Of a DNA stretch of 64,000 bases, positions 34,897 to 47,899 are shown piece after piece. The notes below the pieces were generated by a model. That model saw nothing but the letters and a program-made list of their open reading frames with translations, did no database searches and had not been told where the DNA came from. The stretch is from Gordionus sp. m RMFG-2023 (lineage: Eukaryota > Nematomorpha > Gordioida > Chordodea > Parachordodidae), in the NCBI RefSeq assembly GCF_954871325.1, contig NC_088777.1:33519366-33583365 (forward strand), read 5' to 3'. Every line of letters begins with the position of its first letter. The first letter of the stretch is position 1. The position numbers were made by a program, and so were the translations under genes.

Positions 34897-36242
34897 TAGT
34901 GCTATAAACATTTCTAAAAAAAATTGAACGCGTTCAACGCTCATTGAAAAAATCAAACGCGTTCAAGTTCACTTTCAAAAAAGTGGAACGCGTTCACGCT
35001 CGTTCAAAATTTATGATAAATTTTTTAAAAAATTTAAAATATTATAAATAAATGTTTTATATTTTTTAACACAATATATTATAGCCTTCTTAAAAAATAA
35101 TATAGTTTATTTTGATAATATAATTATAAATACAATATAATATAGTGAATAAAAAGATATTTTTACTTATAAAGAAATTTATCTTGTATTATACTTAATA
35201 AACAACTCTTTTGACGAGGGGAATTTATTAAAAACATTTATTGTTTTGTCCTTTGTTTCAATAAATTGAGATAAGTTATCCTCCTCCAATTTATCCTCTT
35301 CTTCCTCGTTTACGTTTTATATAAATATTTTTATAAAAATATTAAATTTGTCATTTATAGCATTTTAATATTGTAAATAAAAATATAAAATCCTAGAGTA
35401 GATTCAAAGAAATCATTTTTATATTAAACCTTTTATATATCATATAAAACCTAATTATTCCTACAATATAAAAATTTATACTTCAAATTGTGTAAACATT
35501 TAAAATATAAAATCCTTGATTAAAATAATAGTGATTAGATCATAATTTCAAAAAATGACATTAAAAATAAATTCTAAATGTATCAACCATTTTCTATCTA
35601 TTATAAAATATATAAAATTATACAATGATTTTTACTTAGAATTAGAACAATCTAAAATAAATTGTTAACTGGCTACTTAGTTATATTGTATAAATAAAAT
35701 AATTAATATTACAATCAAATGTCGTTTTAAATTGGAGCTTGAAGATTTTAAAACTGATATAATACTTTTTAGGCACATTTTACATTTGGCAAGTATTGAA
35801 TTAGTTCCTTCAATATAGGATGTTACTCTAAAATATTTATCATATTTGGGCCATGGTAATGCTAATTCATCTGATTTTGGATTTTTAGAATCAGATGATG
35901 ATGATGAAATAATAATATCCATGCTTATTCTAATCTATTAAATTAATATATAAACAATAACATTCAATTAATAAACTATAATAATGGCTTGTTAAAAATT
36001 GAAATGTTAATAAGGAAAATAAGCTGATTAAAAAATATAACACTTTTTTCTTAAAAAATTCGGATAAAATTAAATTTTTTAAATAATATAAAGTGTTTTT
36101 AAAACTGAACGAACGTAAAATTCGAACGAGTTCGTCAAAAAAAAACGCGTTTACGTTAAAATTTCGTCAAAAATAAAAGGAACGCCGTTCATCATTTTAT
36201 CAAAAAAACGAACTTCGTTCATGAACGCGTTCATTAGCACTA
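34897..36242 (-). mobile_element. hAT transposon F (1.35 kb)
   Basis: Starts TAGTGCTATAAACA and ends TTCATTAGCACTA, flanked by a perfect 8-bp duplication GAATTTTC (34889-34896 and 36243-36250). Both ends carry clustered GAACGCGTTC/GTTCAACG words, a subterminal binding-site pattern. The interior keeps only the two ends of a transposase. It lies between two copies of repeat R. Confidence 0.93.
35175..35922 (-). pseudogene. hAT transposase F, N- and C-terminal remnants
   Basis: 35922-35677 starts MDIIISSSSSDSKNPKSDEL, then ALPWPKYDKYFRVTSY, CKMC and SSNLKRHL: a BED zinc finger (Cys-x2-Cys then His) at the N-terminus as in ZBED-type hATs. Near 35175-35300 FPSSKELFIKYNTR matches the segment just before the C-terminal dimerisation block. 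The catalytic middle is missing, so this is an internally deleted, non-autonomous copy. Confidence 0.75.
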
Positions 36243-36354
36243 GAATTTTCTATTTAATTATTTTACAAAATATGAATTATAAAAATAACGATTTTGTCAT
36301 TCATAAATTTTGCCAATTTTTCTTCCTACTGCAAAAAATGATAATTTAGGTGCA

Positions 36355-36515
36355 GGTGAAATATTCATTTTTCAAAAGTATAATTTATAACAAAATTTAT
36401 TTAGATAAATAAAATCTCAAAACTCTAGATAACATTATACAAGGAGTGCTTTGTGCCTTCCATTATAAATATTCCCACGATCTAAATATTTGCATTTTAT
36501 ACAATTATATATCTT
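36355..36515. repeat. Dispersed repeat R, copy 2 (partial)
   Basis: Matches the right half of copy 1: ATTCATTTTTCAAAAGTATA, TAAAATCTCAAAACTCTAG, AAGGAGTGCTTTGTGCC, ATTATAAATATTCCCAC and TTGCATTTTATACAATTATA. Same direction as copy 1, with hAT F between them. Confidence 0.8.
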
Positions 36516-36641
36516 TGTTACAATCTTTAAAAAATTGAAATTGAGCCAAGAAAAACTTGGGATGGGTATTAATTAAATTCACATTGGGCCTGAAAATGTT
36601 GTCACTTGCAGACCTCTGGTAGTAAATGCATGGGAAAATAG

Positions 36642-39535
36642 CAGAGTTGTTAAAAGATACTTTTTAAATGGATCTAGATACAGATACATAGTCTCAAAAG
36701 TTATCTAGATACAGATACAGCGTCTAAAAAGTTATCAAGATACAGATACAATTTTAAAATGTATCTGTATACAGATACATTTTTTATTATGCTCTTATAG
36801 GTTTGCACAAACCTAAATTAATATTATATTGTGAAAATTCATGAAATGAGCTAAAAAATTTATTGACGCGATATAACATTTATCAGAATATAACTAAAAT
36901 AATGATTTTAATATAATATATGGAAATATATGATTAAATAATTATTAGATTTCAGTAATAAAATATTTTCAAAATTTTGATCATTTAGGCATCCTCGTTT
37001 ATCTGTAAAGACATTTTTAGCAACACTAAATAGTCTTTCCACAGGGGCGCTTGAAGGAATTGTAGTGTTATATTTAATAAATAACAATTTTATATCAGGG
37101 TATTCTTTAAAAATGCTAAAATCTCTACATTCATTTTTGAAAAATTTTTTAAAATTTGTTGATTATCAAAATTTAAATCATTATTAGAAATTATATATGC
37201 TGTAGGGTACTGAAAAAAATCTAAAATTAAATTATTTTTTTTTTTGGCAGGTTATTTGCTTGCAGTCAGTTGATGACTTTGATAATTCACCAGCTAATCT
37301 TTGTATCATTTGTTTTCTTTTATTAAGATTTTCTTCCATTTGCAACCATGTCCAATCAAGTTTAAAAAAAGGGTGGAGCATGGTTGCTATAATATTATCA
37401 TCTTCAAATAAGGTCACAATAAACCTAGAATTATTAAATATTTTTAATTTATTATATTAATTTTCCTATCCTCAATCCCTTTAAGTAAGGCATCTAAGAG
37501 TGGTAAGCAGAATCTCAGGTTCATTTCTTTAATAATAAGTTGTGAAATAGTTGCACAGTAATAAGCTGTGTACATATACTTATCTCCCTGCAAAATATCA
37601 AGGGAATTAGCTATTAGCTTCATTAGCTAATTTAAAATAATGCTATATACATAAATATTCATAACTTACTAAACAATATTCATGAATAAAATCACATTCA
37701 TTAGGTAAAAACCTAGGTAGTTTTATTCCATCACATATCTTGTCCACTTTGTCAGATTTAGCTTTTATAATTTCTGACATTAATTGTAAGGCATTATAGG
37801 TGGAGTTCCATCTAGTTATATTAGGACATATAAAATAACGACCAATATATTCCTTAATAATCTCAGATGAAATAGGAGACTTATTTTGCCTATTCCATAT
37901 ATTTTGGCATTTATGTAGTGTTGTGCTATATATCTAATGAAGAAAATATTACTTATCTAATTAAAATTAGTTTTACCCTCTGATATTGTTTACACTGCAT
38001 GGCTCTATTGGCATCCACAGTGGCTATAAGATTCAATGTGTGACTGGCACAACGTTGGTGATGAGGTAAACTAAATGATTCTTATAATTCAGAATCCTGT
38101 GCAGTATTATAAAGATTTGATATAGAAATTGGCACAACTGCTTCATTTTCCAGATCATCAATTGATTCACTTGTATTATTTTCAATTGGCTTGAAAACTT
38201 TTTAATAAATTAAGTAATCAATCATATATTATGTTTATATTTATTTATAATAAAATAAACCTAAAATATTTTATGAAATTTTTGGCATTATCTGTAATGG
38301 TCTTTGAAATTTTATTTTGAATGCAATAATCCTTAGCTCTATCTTGTAAATTTTTTGCTATTTTATCATATGTATGAATACCAGTCATTCTTTTACAAGC
38401 CAACGCTATATTTTTTCTTTCCAAACTTATTGGATTTATATAGTGAGCGGTTACTCCTATGTATGAACTAAAAATTAAAATTTCTTAAAATTGCTGAAAT
38501 AATTTATTCTTAATTAATTATTATACAAATTTAAATGTTAGCTATACCGGCGATAGGCACTCCAACAATCTGCTGTTGTGCATATTAATGATGGTTCTAT
38601 AAGACTTTTAATTATTTCTTTCTTTTCATTTTCCCATCTTTGGGAAATTCTACCAACAACTGTCTGTCGGCAAATTATATTTTTGTGTGGAGCCAAAGTG
38701 TTGATCATTTTTTTAAAAGAAGGATTTTCAACAATTGAAAATGGCTGCATGCCATCTATAATAAAAGCAATAATTAAATCATCTAAAGTGCCTTGAGTTA
38801 AAGTCAAAGGTCTTTTAGCAAAAATATTATTGGAGAATGAGCCTTGTCCAATATTTTCTTTGGTAGTTTTATTTTCCTTCCCCTTTTTTATTATGTTTTC
38901 TCTTAAAATTTAAATTAGAATTTTAAATATATAATATCTATGCCCTTATGTGCTTCACGATATTGCACGTTGAAGTCATACTGACGGATATTTTTGTATT
39001 TTTAGGTAGACACGGCAAACATTTTACCATCAGAGAGTTGTTTTCTTTGTTTTGAGATATTATTTTAAAATATGCTCTATAAATTGGCCATGGTAAAGCA
39101 ATAGAACTTGTTGTTACTTCCTCTTCTTCATCGATATAGATCTAAATAAATATATAAACTTAAAAATTTAGTTATAAAATAAAATTTACCATTTCCATAT
39201 TGTAATATTAAAATTTGTATGGTTTATTGATAAACTCGGACATAATATTTAAATTAATGAATATTTATATATATTTTTTATATATAAGTTTTAATATTTT
39301 ATGTATATATAATTCATTATTATAGTATTAATAAATATTAATATATAATATATATATATCAAATACTTTTATTTATAATAAAAAAAGGGGTATATAAAAT
39401 GTATCTTAAAAAGTATCTAAAAACAGATACAGATGTCTCTAAAAAAATATCTAGAAACAGATACCTTTCTAAAAATTCTACCTAGATACAGATACAGATA
39501 CTACATTTTTATATCTAGATACTTTAACAACTCTG
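36642..39535 (-). mobile_element. hAT transposon G (2.89 kb), nearly complete
   Basis: Starts CAGAGTTGTTAAAAGATAC and ends GATACTTTAACAACTCTG. It has a perfect 8-bp duplication GAAAATAG (36634-36641 and 39536-39543). About 150 bp at each end is filled with TATCTAGATACAGATACA-type words, the likely transposase-binding clusters. It carries an almost full-length transposase with small introns. The tips match hAT B and the M MITEs. Confidence 0.95.
36940..39198 (-). pseudogene. hAT (ZBED-type) transposase G, multi-exon, nearly intact
   Basis: Start MEM at 39198-39190, then a 48-nt intron. Exon 2 begins IYIDEEEEV and holds ALPWPIYRAYFKI and a BED finger (CLPC then NIVKH). Next come FIIDGMQPFSIVENPSF, ICTTADCW (first Asp) and, after an 80-nt intron (38468-38547), SYIGVTAHYINPISLERK and KTITDNAKNF (second Asp). 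A 63-nt intron (38198-38260) is followed by QRCASHTLNLIATVDANRAM, then a 43-nt intron (37934-37976) by ICPNITRWNSTYNALQLM. MLHPFFKLDW follows, and finally PSSAPVERLFSVAKNVFTDK, the dimerisation block. One in-frame TAA interrupts it between the second Asp and the CASHTL motif (near 38083), and the reading near 37430 and 38945 is uncertain. Otherwise all landmarks of an active enzyme are present. Confidence 0.85.
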
Positions 39536-40139
39536 GAAAATAGTGGCAAACGCATATCATTTTTTGGCAGAGCGCATATCATTTTTTGGCAGAGGTAAAA
39601 TCCATTATAATCTGCTGATTCCAATGTCATCCTGACTAGTGGTCTACAATGGGCAAGTTTTGGTGCACCTGCCTGGTCATTTATTTAAATATTTTGTTTA
39701 ACTTGCCTGTCCAACGTTTAAAAATTATTATATTGGTTGATTTGGCTCTTTATGTATTATTTAATGTTTTTTACTTAAATTAATAAATTATGAAATAAAA
39801 TAATATCTAATAATAAATAAAAGTCAGTTGCTCATTTTGCCTGAAATATATTTCAAATTCACCTACCCATTGTTTTAAAAATATTTTTTAACCCTCCCAC
39901 TCACCAACCCAATATCTTTCAGTCTATCCACAGAATAGGAGGGTTTAAGTTAGGCAAAACCTTCATCTAAGAATAATTTTTTTTGGTTTTAAATTGCAAA
40001 TGAATGTATGAAAATTCATTTAGGAACCTTTTTTTATTAAGCACATAAATATAATTTTACCGATTTTATGAAATTGATATAACGAAAATTCATATGTTAC
40101 GATTATATATTTATATAAAAGGTAATAAATATATCATAG

Positions 40140-40345
40140 ACCTGTAGGTACCATTTGCACAGCCTGCCCTGGATTTTATTTTAAAAAAATTTTGGTATGG
40201 CCCGCTGGATTTTAATAAAATATATAATATTTATTTTCAATTTTCATAGATTGGCTATAATATACAGCCCGACCTGGGTATCTTTTAAATTTTAGGCCCA
40301 GCCCGGGTATATAAGAGAAATTAAAATATGGCCTGACCCCTGTAC
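40140..40345. repeat. GCCCGG-word repeat, possible hAT-type relic
   Basis: AGACCTGTAGGTACCATTTGC, GCCTGCCCTGGATTTTA, ATGGCCCGCTGGATTTTA, CCCGACCTGGGTATC, GCCCAGCCCGGGTATA and TATGGCCTGACCCC. It shares its opening phrase with 52477-52864 (AGGTACCATTTGCATGGCCC). Termini worn. Confidence 0.5.
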
Positions 40346-40824
40346 CAGTATTAAAATATATTTTTTTATAATAAAGATCATCTTGAAGAATGGATCCATA
40401 TCATGAGAAGATGCAAACTTAAACTTTGTGAATAACAATTTACCAAGGAGGGCTTTATGGCTTTCATTTTAATAAAAAAATCTTTAAGGAAGGATCCATT
40501 CCCACAATCTAATATATATTTGAATTTTATATACTAGCTGATGTCCCACAAGAATGACAAGGAATTAGTATTCTCCTTAATTAGATGATGGATAAATCTG
40601 AAATAAGTCACTACAAGGTGTGAATTATAAATTTACCTTATTGATGAGAGTTAATTCCAAAATTTTCATTATTTTTATATGTTAATGAAGTATATATATA
40701 CTTATTGCATTCAATATGAACAAATATTTGAAACATGTTTGAATATACTTTTTTTTAAATTATATTAATTTCCTTATTTTTTTAATTTTTATTATTTATG
40801 TGCTAAATAAAAAATTTAGTCATG

Positions 40825-41440
40825 CTAGATGAGGGTTTTGTATATTGTTATCATGAAAACAGATTTTGGATTAAGACTAAGAATGAGTCTTTTATAACTG
40901 GCCTCAAGAAATTGAAAGCCAATTGTATTAGGAAGAGAATCACAGATTGTTCCATCATCAAGATACCAAATATTTATATCCAAATCAAATTTAGATTTAA
41001 TATAATGGATGGGATAATGTAAACCAAGGTAAAATAAGCGAGGACGTATGCCCCCTACTAGATTTTTTGTCATAATCTATGACATGTGGGTTGAATAAAG
41101 GAGTTTAATGTTACAGCATGTCTCTATGATTTTGAATAAATAGGAAATTTGGGATAGAAACAAATTATGAAATTGTTCACAAAATTTGCTATTGAAATCA
41201 TTTTTAAAGTTTACTTTGATAATGGCCATGGAAGATTTTGGAAATAATGCAAATGGAATGTGAAGCTATTTTTTCTCCCTTAACATCAAATCCTAATTGA
41301 TACGTATACCTAATAAATCCTGAGTTTTGACCCGTGGCAATTATTTTTGCTAATAATCTTCTAAATAGCCGTTGCAATGGGGTTGTGAGAATGGCAGATT
41401 TTTTTAAAAAGAGTATTTAGGAAGGTAATGATTCTTTGAG
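40825..41440 (-). pseudogene. Worn reverse transcriptase, same family as 56.6-58.5 kb
   Basis: On the minus strand: LRRLLAKIIATGQ then QLGFDVKGEK (about 41400-41290), MAIIKVNFKNDFNSKFCEQF (about 41235), then GLHYPIHYIKSKFDLDINIW with WYLDDGTI (about 40935) and LSLNPKS. These align in order with RRLVAKMISSR, PFQLGVGIPS, LIKIDFSRNSF, CLGINDIIKSI and WYIDDD of the element at 57377-58474. So it is an old copy of the same or a sister non-LTR family. Many stops and frame changes; no nuclease domain seen. Confidence 0.7.
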
Positions 41441-43093
41441 ATGAATGTAGATTTTATGCTAAGTGAGAGGGCAAAAACTATTTAGTCTGGATGTGAAAAA
41501 TTTATTAAAAGAATTGATAAATATCATAACTCACAAATCATATTTTTTTTATTCCATATTTTCCATAATATATTTGGCCTTTTCTCTAAAAATTAATAGA
41601 AATCTTGGAAGAATGAATACGGATAATCTATTCCTCTCATTAACTATTCTGATTCATCCATCGTTAAATAAAGGTAAAATGTATTATTTATCCATAAGGA
41701 GAAAATTCTGATTCCCCATCATTTTTAACGGGCTATCAGCTAGTAAAAGAATAAAAAGAGTATCATATTAAATTATTTAAAGAACGCCATCAGCAGCGAT
41801 ACTCCTAAATTTAGAATAAAATATCCCTCGTTTCTTCGATGGTCTTCTTATCTATTCGTTTTTTTAAACCTTTATGAAATATTCAACGACTGATTTTATA
41901 TTAAAATTGGAACGATGGGCTTGCCCTGCTGCGTCGAGATAAACTAATATTAAATTCATAGAGCTCTGCTTTTGACTCAATAATGACGTATTATTTAAAA
42001 AAGTTATCATCTATATTTAGCCTAACTTCCTTACCAATATAATGCTTTCAGCATTCTCATAGTCTCATCAAATCGATATCATTTTTATCAAATATTTTAC
42101 TTTAGCTTTACAGTGAAAAACTTCAATTTATTTAGTGAGAAATTTTAAGATAGATAAATATAACAAGTAAAATTTGAAATCAATACTAATTTATAAATTA
42201 GTAGCTTTATTTTTGCTGTGGATGTTATAAATAAATGTAATTTGGAATATGTATGCGATAAGGGGTAGGAATGATTATTATAAAAATTAAACAAAGAATC
42301 ATAAAACAGTAATATTTTAATTTTTTATTTTAGGAGGAGGCATACACATAAATCTGGGCAGATGTATTTTTATTTTTCCGTTGTTATTTTTATTTTGTTT
42401 TTTAAACTATATAATATCTATTATCTCCTCTCTTGGCAAAACAATTGGAAGCACATTTCTAAAATCTATGCCACTTTTTTTATGCTTTATTAGAGCTTAT
42501 GAGTGTGTTAACCAGTTTAGTAGCCGATAGAAAGGAAAAAATTATTAGCAACAAAAATTTAGCCTACCATACGATTAAAAATCGCTGAACATATTTATTT
42601 TGATAATTTTTCCATGTTTAGTGCTTTATTATACATTATCTTAATCTATTTGGTAGACAGTAAAAAAAAAAAAATTGGCATCTTTGTCAGAATAAAAATA
42701 TAGTTGGTTTGCACTGATATTTAGTGCTGGACTATTGCCTATGAATTCTTCAATCAGTTTTGTGAACCACAAAATAAATAACCAAATTATAAGCTAAAAC
42801 TAAAGCTACATGTCAGCCAAATTTCTGGAAGCATTATAAGAAGCTAATATCAATAATTGGGGAATGTTTAGTACATTTTAATATTTCAACCTTTTTGGTA
42901 GAGTTTAAAGAAAAATACATTATTGGCAAATTAAAAAATTGGTATTTTGCTAGAACGATCATTATAGAAGCACTGAACATCTGAGTGCGCCTATATATAA
43001 TGGTAATTACTTATTAATTCATTAATCACTTTTTACAATCTATAAACAGAATCGAGTAAAGGCGAAATAAAAATATAATGGCACTCCCTAGAC
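41441..43093. other. AT-rich stretch without recognised genes
   Basis: A minus-strand reading near 41800-41880 (KGLKKRIDKKTIEETRDILF) and a plus-strand TTTTAG followed by GAGGAGGCATACAC near 42345 are exon-like but unidentified. Nothing else can be supported. Confidence 0.35.
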
Positions 43094-43363
43094 TGAGTTT
43101 AAAATCCATGATAAACGTGCAAGTAAGTAAAAATATGTTTTATTATTATTAACTTTATTATGTCTATCTTTTCCATTTTACACTTGTTTATATATATATT
43201 TTACAAATCAAAATTAGAATACGATATTAAAAAAACGAAAAACAAAAAGTAAAATATTACAAAATATAAAAAGTAAGGTTACGCAATATAAAAAATAAAG
43301 TTATAAAATTAGATTACAAAAAATAATAATAAGGTTAAAAAATTAGAATATAATAACGCAACG
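43094..43363 (-). repeat. 3' LTR of retroelement 2
   Basis: Shares with 47631-47899 long identical runs such as GTGCAAGTAAGTAAAAATAT, TTTATTATGTCTATCTTTTC and AGTAAGGTTACGCAATATAA. The purine tract of the element abuts its right edge. Confidence 0.88.
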
Positions 43364-45584
43364 TTCTCCCTCTTCTGATAATTTCATCGGAGAAGTCATA
43401 GAGAGTTTGTTGTCCAAGTGGTTTATCGTTTTGGTAATCAAGTTGTATCACAAATCATCATAACGTTGGCTTGTCCCAATCGTTGGTTTGTTTAAATCGC
43501 AAGCTTGATATCCTTATCATAAGTTGTCTCCATTAATCATAGCTTGCTTGATAGTACTCAGTTGTTATTATTATCATTTTTCAAAATTGTTATAATCATC
43601 AGTAAGTTGCGAATAATAAGAAATAATAGTTCATCATATTGGATATAAGAATAAAAACGACGAATTCATATGTGTTTTGAACGTTCTCACCATGCGTTCT
43701 ACCTGGCCATTGGATTGCTGGTGATAAGCAGATGTAAGCACATGTTTAATACCAAAATTGTTGCAAAATTTTTCAAAATCGTTACTCGTAAAGTTAGTGC
43801 CGTTATCAGTAACTATAGTTTCACGTATTCCATATAGCGAAATAGGTTTAAAGATTTATTTTAAAGTAACATCAGTCGTATTATTTTTAACAGGAATAAT
43901 AATTGGAAATTTGCTGTAGGCATCGACTATTATCAACCAATTTTTTGTGAAAAACGGACCCGCATAATCTATGTGTATCCTTTCAAACGGTTTGGTTGCC
44001 GAAACCCAAGGTTTTTGTATCTTTATAGGATTATCGTGATATATGTTACAACTTTTCACTTCCATAACGATATCATTATTTATACCAGGCCACCACATGT
44101 AATCTTTGGCTAAGGATTTGATTTTTTCCTGCTCCCAAGTGACCTTCATGTAATGACTGAAGTATATTTTTTCTCATAGAAGACGGAATTATGATTTTGT
44201 TGCTTTTGTAAAGACAATCCTTAATTATACTTAATTCCAATTCAATGTTTTTATAAATATTATTCATAATAGGCCTGTTATTATTAATATCATTTATGAC
44301 TTGTTTTAATTCCATATCTTTCAAAGTTTCATCTCGAATTTGATTAAAATTAATAGGTAAATCCTCATATTCATTTATTATGGTTATATTTTCAATAGTT
44401 TCATCATGACATTCTTGTGGTAATCTCGAGAGACAATCAGGAACAACATTATATTGGCTTTATACTTTATATAAAAATCATATCCTCCCAATGTAATATT
44501 CCACTTCTGGAGTCTTAAGGACATGGTGCTATTATCCTTAAGACCCTTGGTAAAGATGTGAACTAGAGGCTTATGGTCAGTAATATGTGTATGTGCCGAT
44601 TAAATTTTCCTGGAACCTCTTTATAGCGAACATAATGGCGAGAGCCTCACTCTCAATATTGGTATAGTTCATTTCAGATTTTAATAGTTCTCGACGCGAA
44701 AGCTATAGGTTTTTCTTTACCATCTTTTTCAATATGAAATAGTACAGCTCCTAAACCACATTTTGATGCGTCAGTGGCTATCCCTATAGGTAATTCAGGG
44801 TTAAAATATGTCAAAGCAGGTGGAAGACTAATTAACTTCATAAGATCATTAAAACTTTTAGAGTGTTCTAGGTTCCAAGCCCATTTTTCTTTGTTGACAA
44901 TCTTATAAAGAGGATCGGCAATTTCTGCAAAATTGTTCAAAAATTTTCTATAGTAGCCAGCCATTCCCAGAAATGTTGATAATTCAGCAGCTGATTTTGG
45001 TTCTGGCATATTAATTATTGCTTCAATTTTGTCGTGATTAGCATGAATCCCCTTAGCGTCAATATCATGACCCAGGAACCTCACTTTATTTTTAAAGAAC
45101 ACACTTTTGTTAAAGTTAGGTATTATCCCAAACGATGATATTCTATCAAACACTTTTTTTATGTTGTTAAGGTGGGCTTCATCGTTTTTTCCAGTTATAA
45201 GTAAATCATCAATATAAAATATGACGTCATCCATATCACCGAAGATTTGATCCATGATCTGTTGAAAAATTGCAGATGAGGTCTTAAGCCCAAAAGGAAG
45301 TCTAGTAAATTGGTAATATCCCTTGTGCGTAGATATGGTTAAAATATTTCTGCAACTTTTATCAATTGGTATCTGTAAGAAAGCATTTTTAAAGTCAATC
45401 TTTGTAAATTTCTATCCTTCTGAAAGTTTAGCAATTAGATCATCGATTCGTGGTAGAGGGTATCTAAAATCTTCTAGAGCTGGGTTTACAGTGTCCTTAA
45501 AATCAGCACAAAGCCTAATGCTCCCATCATCTTTGTAGACAGCGGTAACAGGACTTGCCCATCGGACATCATTCACCGGCTCAA

Positions 45585-46982
45585 TTATCTTATCATGTAT
45601 CCATATTTCTTAAGTTCATTGCTAACAAGATCAATTTTTGAATAAGGAATACGTCTAGGCGGTATAATTTTAGGTTGGGCATCTTTTCTTAAATGTAACT
45701 TGACACTTGCTTTGTTGATTGGCCCATTAGTCAATTTGGATTCACACTCTATAATCAATTTTTTTATTTCATCTTCGTAATTAGTGTCAACATTTGCTAT
45801 AAATTTATTTAAAATATTTTTGAAACCATTGATCCACATACGTCCCAACAAGACATTTTTACTTGATTCGACGACTACCGCTTGTAAACATTTTGAGATA
45901 CCATCATAAGTCACTTTAACTTGAGTAGTGCCAATGATTTTGATTAAATTCCCGTCATAAGCGGTGAGTTGTAGCTCGGATTTCTTAAGATCTCTAATAC
46001 CAAGTTTTTTAGCAAGACCATGAGGTATAATAGTGTGTTTGGAACCAGTATTAACTTTCATACATACTTTTAAAGTAGTCATAAATGCGTTGTCTTTGTC
46101 ATTGAGCATATCAAAATTGTTGACATTAAAATCATTATCATCTTTGTTCTTTGTAGAGTCAACTTTCTCTTCAATAATTTCTTCAATATTCATATTATAA
46201 TCATTGTTGTATTGTATTTGCTTTCTATAATTGTTGTCGCCACCTCTATAATTATTTGAGTTATTGTTATATTGAATTTGCTTTCTCTGATTATTGTCAT
46301 TACCTCTATGATTATTTGAATTGTTGTAATAAGATTGGTAATTGTTACGATTTCCGTCACCGTATTGGATTTGTTTTCTTTGATTATTATCATACCATGT
46401 ATTATTTCTACCATAATTAGATTGATTATTATTGTTATAGCGATAGTTGTTGTAGTTATAATTGTTATAATTATCGTGGTATCTCGAATTATTATTACCA
46501 TAATTGTATCTAAAATTATTATTGTAATTCCCATTCCCATTTCTATTTCTATTATCATAATTATTTCTAAAATTATTTCTAAAATTATTATCAGGTCTAA
46601 AATAATTATTGTTGTCATTTCTATTTTTATTGTAAAAGTTTTTATCTTTATCGGACTTTTTATCATTATTTATATAACTTATATTATTGTCATCCGACTT
46701 AATGCTAACACAGTCAAGTTTCACCCCTAAATCGATCATCTCGTTTAATGATAAGTTAATGTTTTTAGAGAATTTATATTTTATCTTATCGTTTAAGGTA
46801 GATGTCCGTAATTTTTCTTTTAATCTACTGTCGTCCAAAAAATTACATTTTTTATGCATTTTCGATACTCTTATGTACCACAGCATAAAACTCTCTGATG
46901 AGTTTTGTTGAAGCAGATTAAACTTATTAATTAAAGTATTTAAATCTTGCGCTGGTAAAAGGTAAGTTAATTTTTTAAACAC
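45585..46982 (-). pseudogene. Gag and protease-like frame of retroelement 2
   Basis: N-terminal LNTLINKFNLLQQNSSESFM with MLWYIRVSKMHKKCNF fits the C-terminal part of a Ty3/gypsy Gag core. Then comes a tract of about 150 residues of Asn, Tyr and Arg (about residues 120-275) in place of an ordinary zinc-knuckle region. A protease-like domain follows (about residues 310-390), with the flap-side block LLGRMWI. The start of the RT connection (PPRRIPYS) comes last. Asn/Arg-rich tracts may bind RNA in place of zinc knuckles; that is inference. Part of the fossil element. Confidence 0.75.
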
Positions 46983-47630
46983 AATTTTAAGATCTAGAAT
47001 GTCGGTATCAGAACAGATTGATTTAATATTGTCAAAAACCTCGTCCGATAAATTATAAGCAAAGTATTTATTTTAATAGAGTCCGATTATGTACTGGTCG
47101 AAAAATAATTTAATATTCTATCTAAATAAATTTCGGTAAGTGGCCCTACTAACTTAGGAATCTTATGTATAAACTCTTGTTTTTTTCCATGTTTTATTAA
47201 TAAGACATATATGTAAGCAATTATAACATTTAATATTTTAGCAATTCATATTTTGGTATAGCAATTCATATTTTGGTAAATATACAAATTAATTCGATAA
47301 AATCATTATCACTATATATATAATGCTTCCCATTCAACAATTCGAAGCAACAAATCATATCTCTTAAATTGATAAATTCAAACAAAACATCTTCCGTTCC
47401 ACTTATTCTAGAATAATTTATGTCACAGTTTCAAATAAAATGTCGTAAATTGAAATTATATGGGGAATATTAATCAATTTGAATGAAAACACACTTAGGA
47501 ATCTTATGTGTAAATTCGTTTATTTTCTCCATTATATAGGAAAATTTTTTTTTTATTTAATCAAATTTACCAAAAAAATTTTTTTTTAATTTCCATAAGG
47601 TGAGTTTTTTATACCTATTATGGAGCACCA

Positions 47631-47899
47631 TGAAAAGAATCATGATAAATGTGCAAGTAAGTAAAAATATGTTTTATTTTATTAACTTTATTATGTCTAT
47701 CTTTTCCATTTTACACTTCGTTTATATATATATATTTTACAAATCAAAATTAGAATACGATATTAAAAAAACGAAAAACAAAAAGTAAAATATTACAAAA
47801 TATAAAAAGTAAGGTTACGCAATATAAAAAATAAAGTTATAAAATTAGATTACAAAAAATAATAATAAGGTTAAAAAATTAGAATATAATAACGCAACA
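47631..47899 (-). repeat. 5' LTR of retroelement 2
   Basis: On the minus strand starts TGTTGCGTTATT and ends CTTTTCA, the TG..CA shape of an LTR. It is followed by TGGTGCTCC as a presumed primer-binding site. Confidence 0.88.

Larger units (their letters stand above)
43094..47899 (-). mobile_element. Ty3/gypsy-type retroelement 2 with both LTRs (fossil)
   Basis: LTRs of about 270 bp lie at 43094-43363 and 47631-47899. Minus-strand order from the right: LTR, presumed primer site starting TGGTGC (47630 leftward), and a Gag plus protease-like frame (46982-45585). Reverse transcriptase follows (FYIDDLLITG near 45215), then RNase H (GIATDASKCGLGAVL near 44760) and an integrase zinc region (HEGHLGAGKNQ, WWPGINNDI, GPFF...DAYSKFP, 44324-43856). 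Last is a purine tract (AGAAGAGGGAGAA) against the left LTR. No matching target duplication at the outer edges. The element is broken, by roughly four to six interruptions. The LTRs are close to each other in sequence, so it is a fairly young fossil. Confidence 0.92.

Noticed and set aside
46190-46730. Long Ile-rich ORFs on both strands
   Set aside because: Out-of-frame readings of the Asn-rich tract of retroelement 2; AAT/ATT-rich codons give Ile in other frames.
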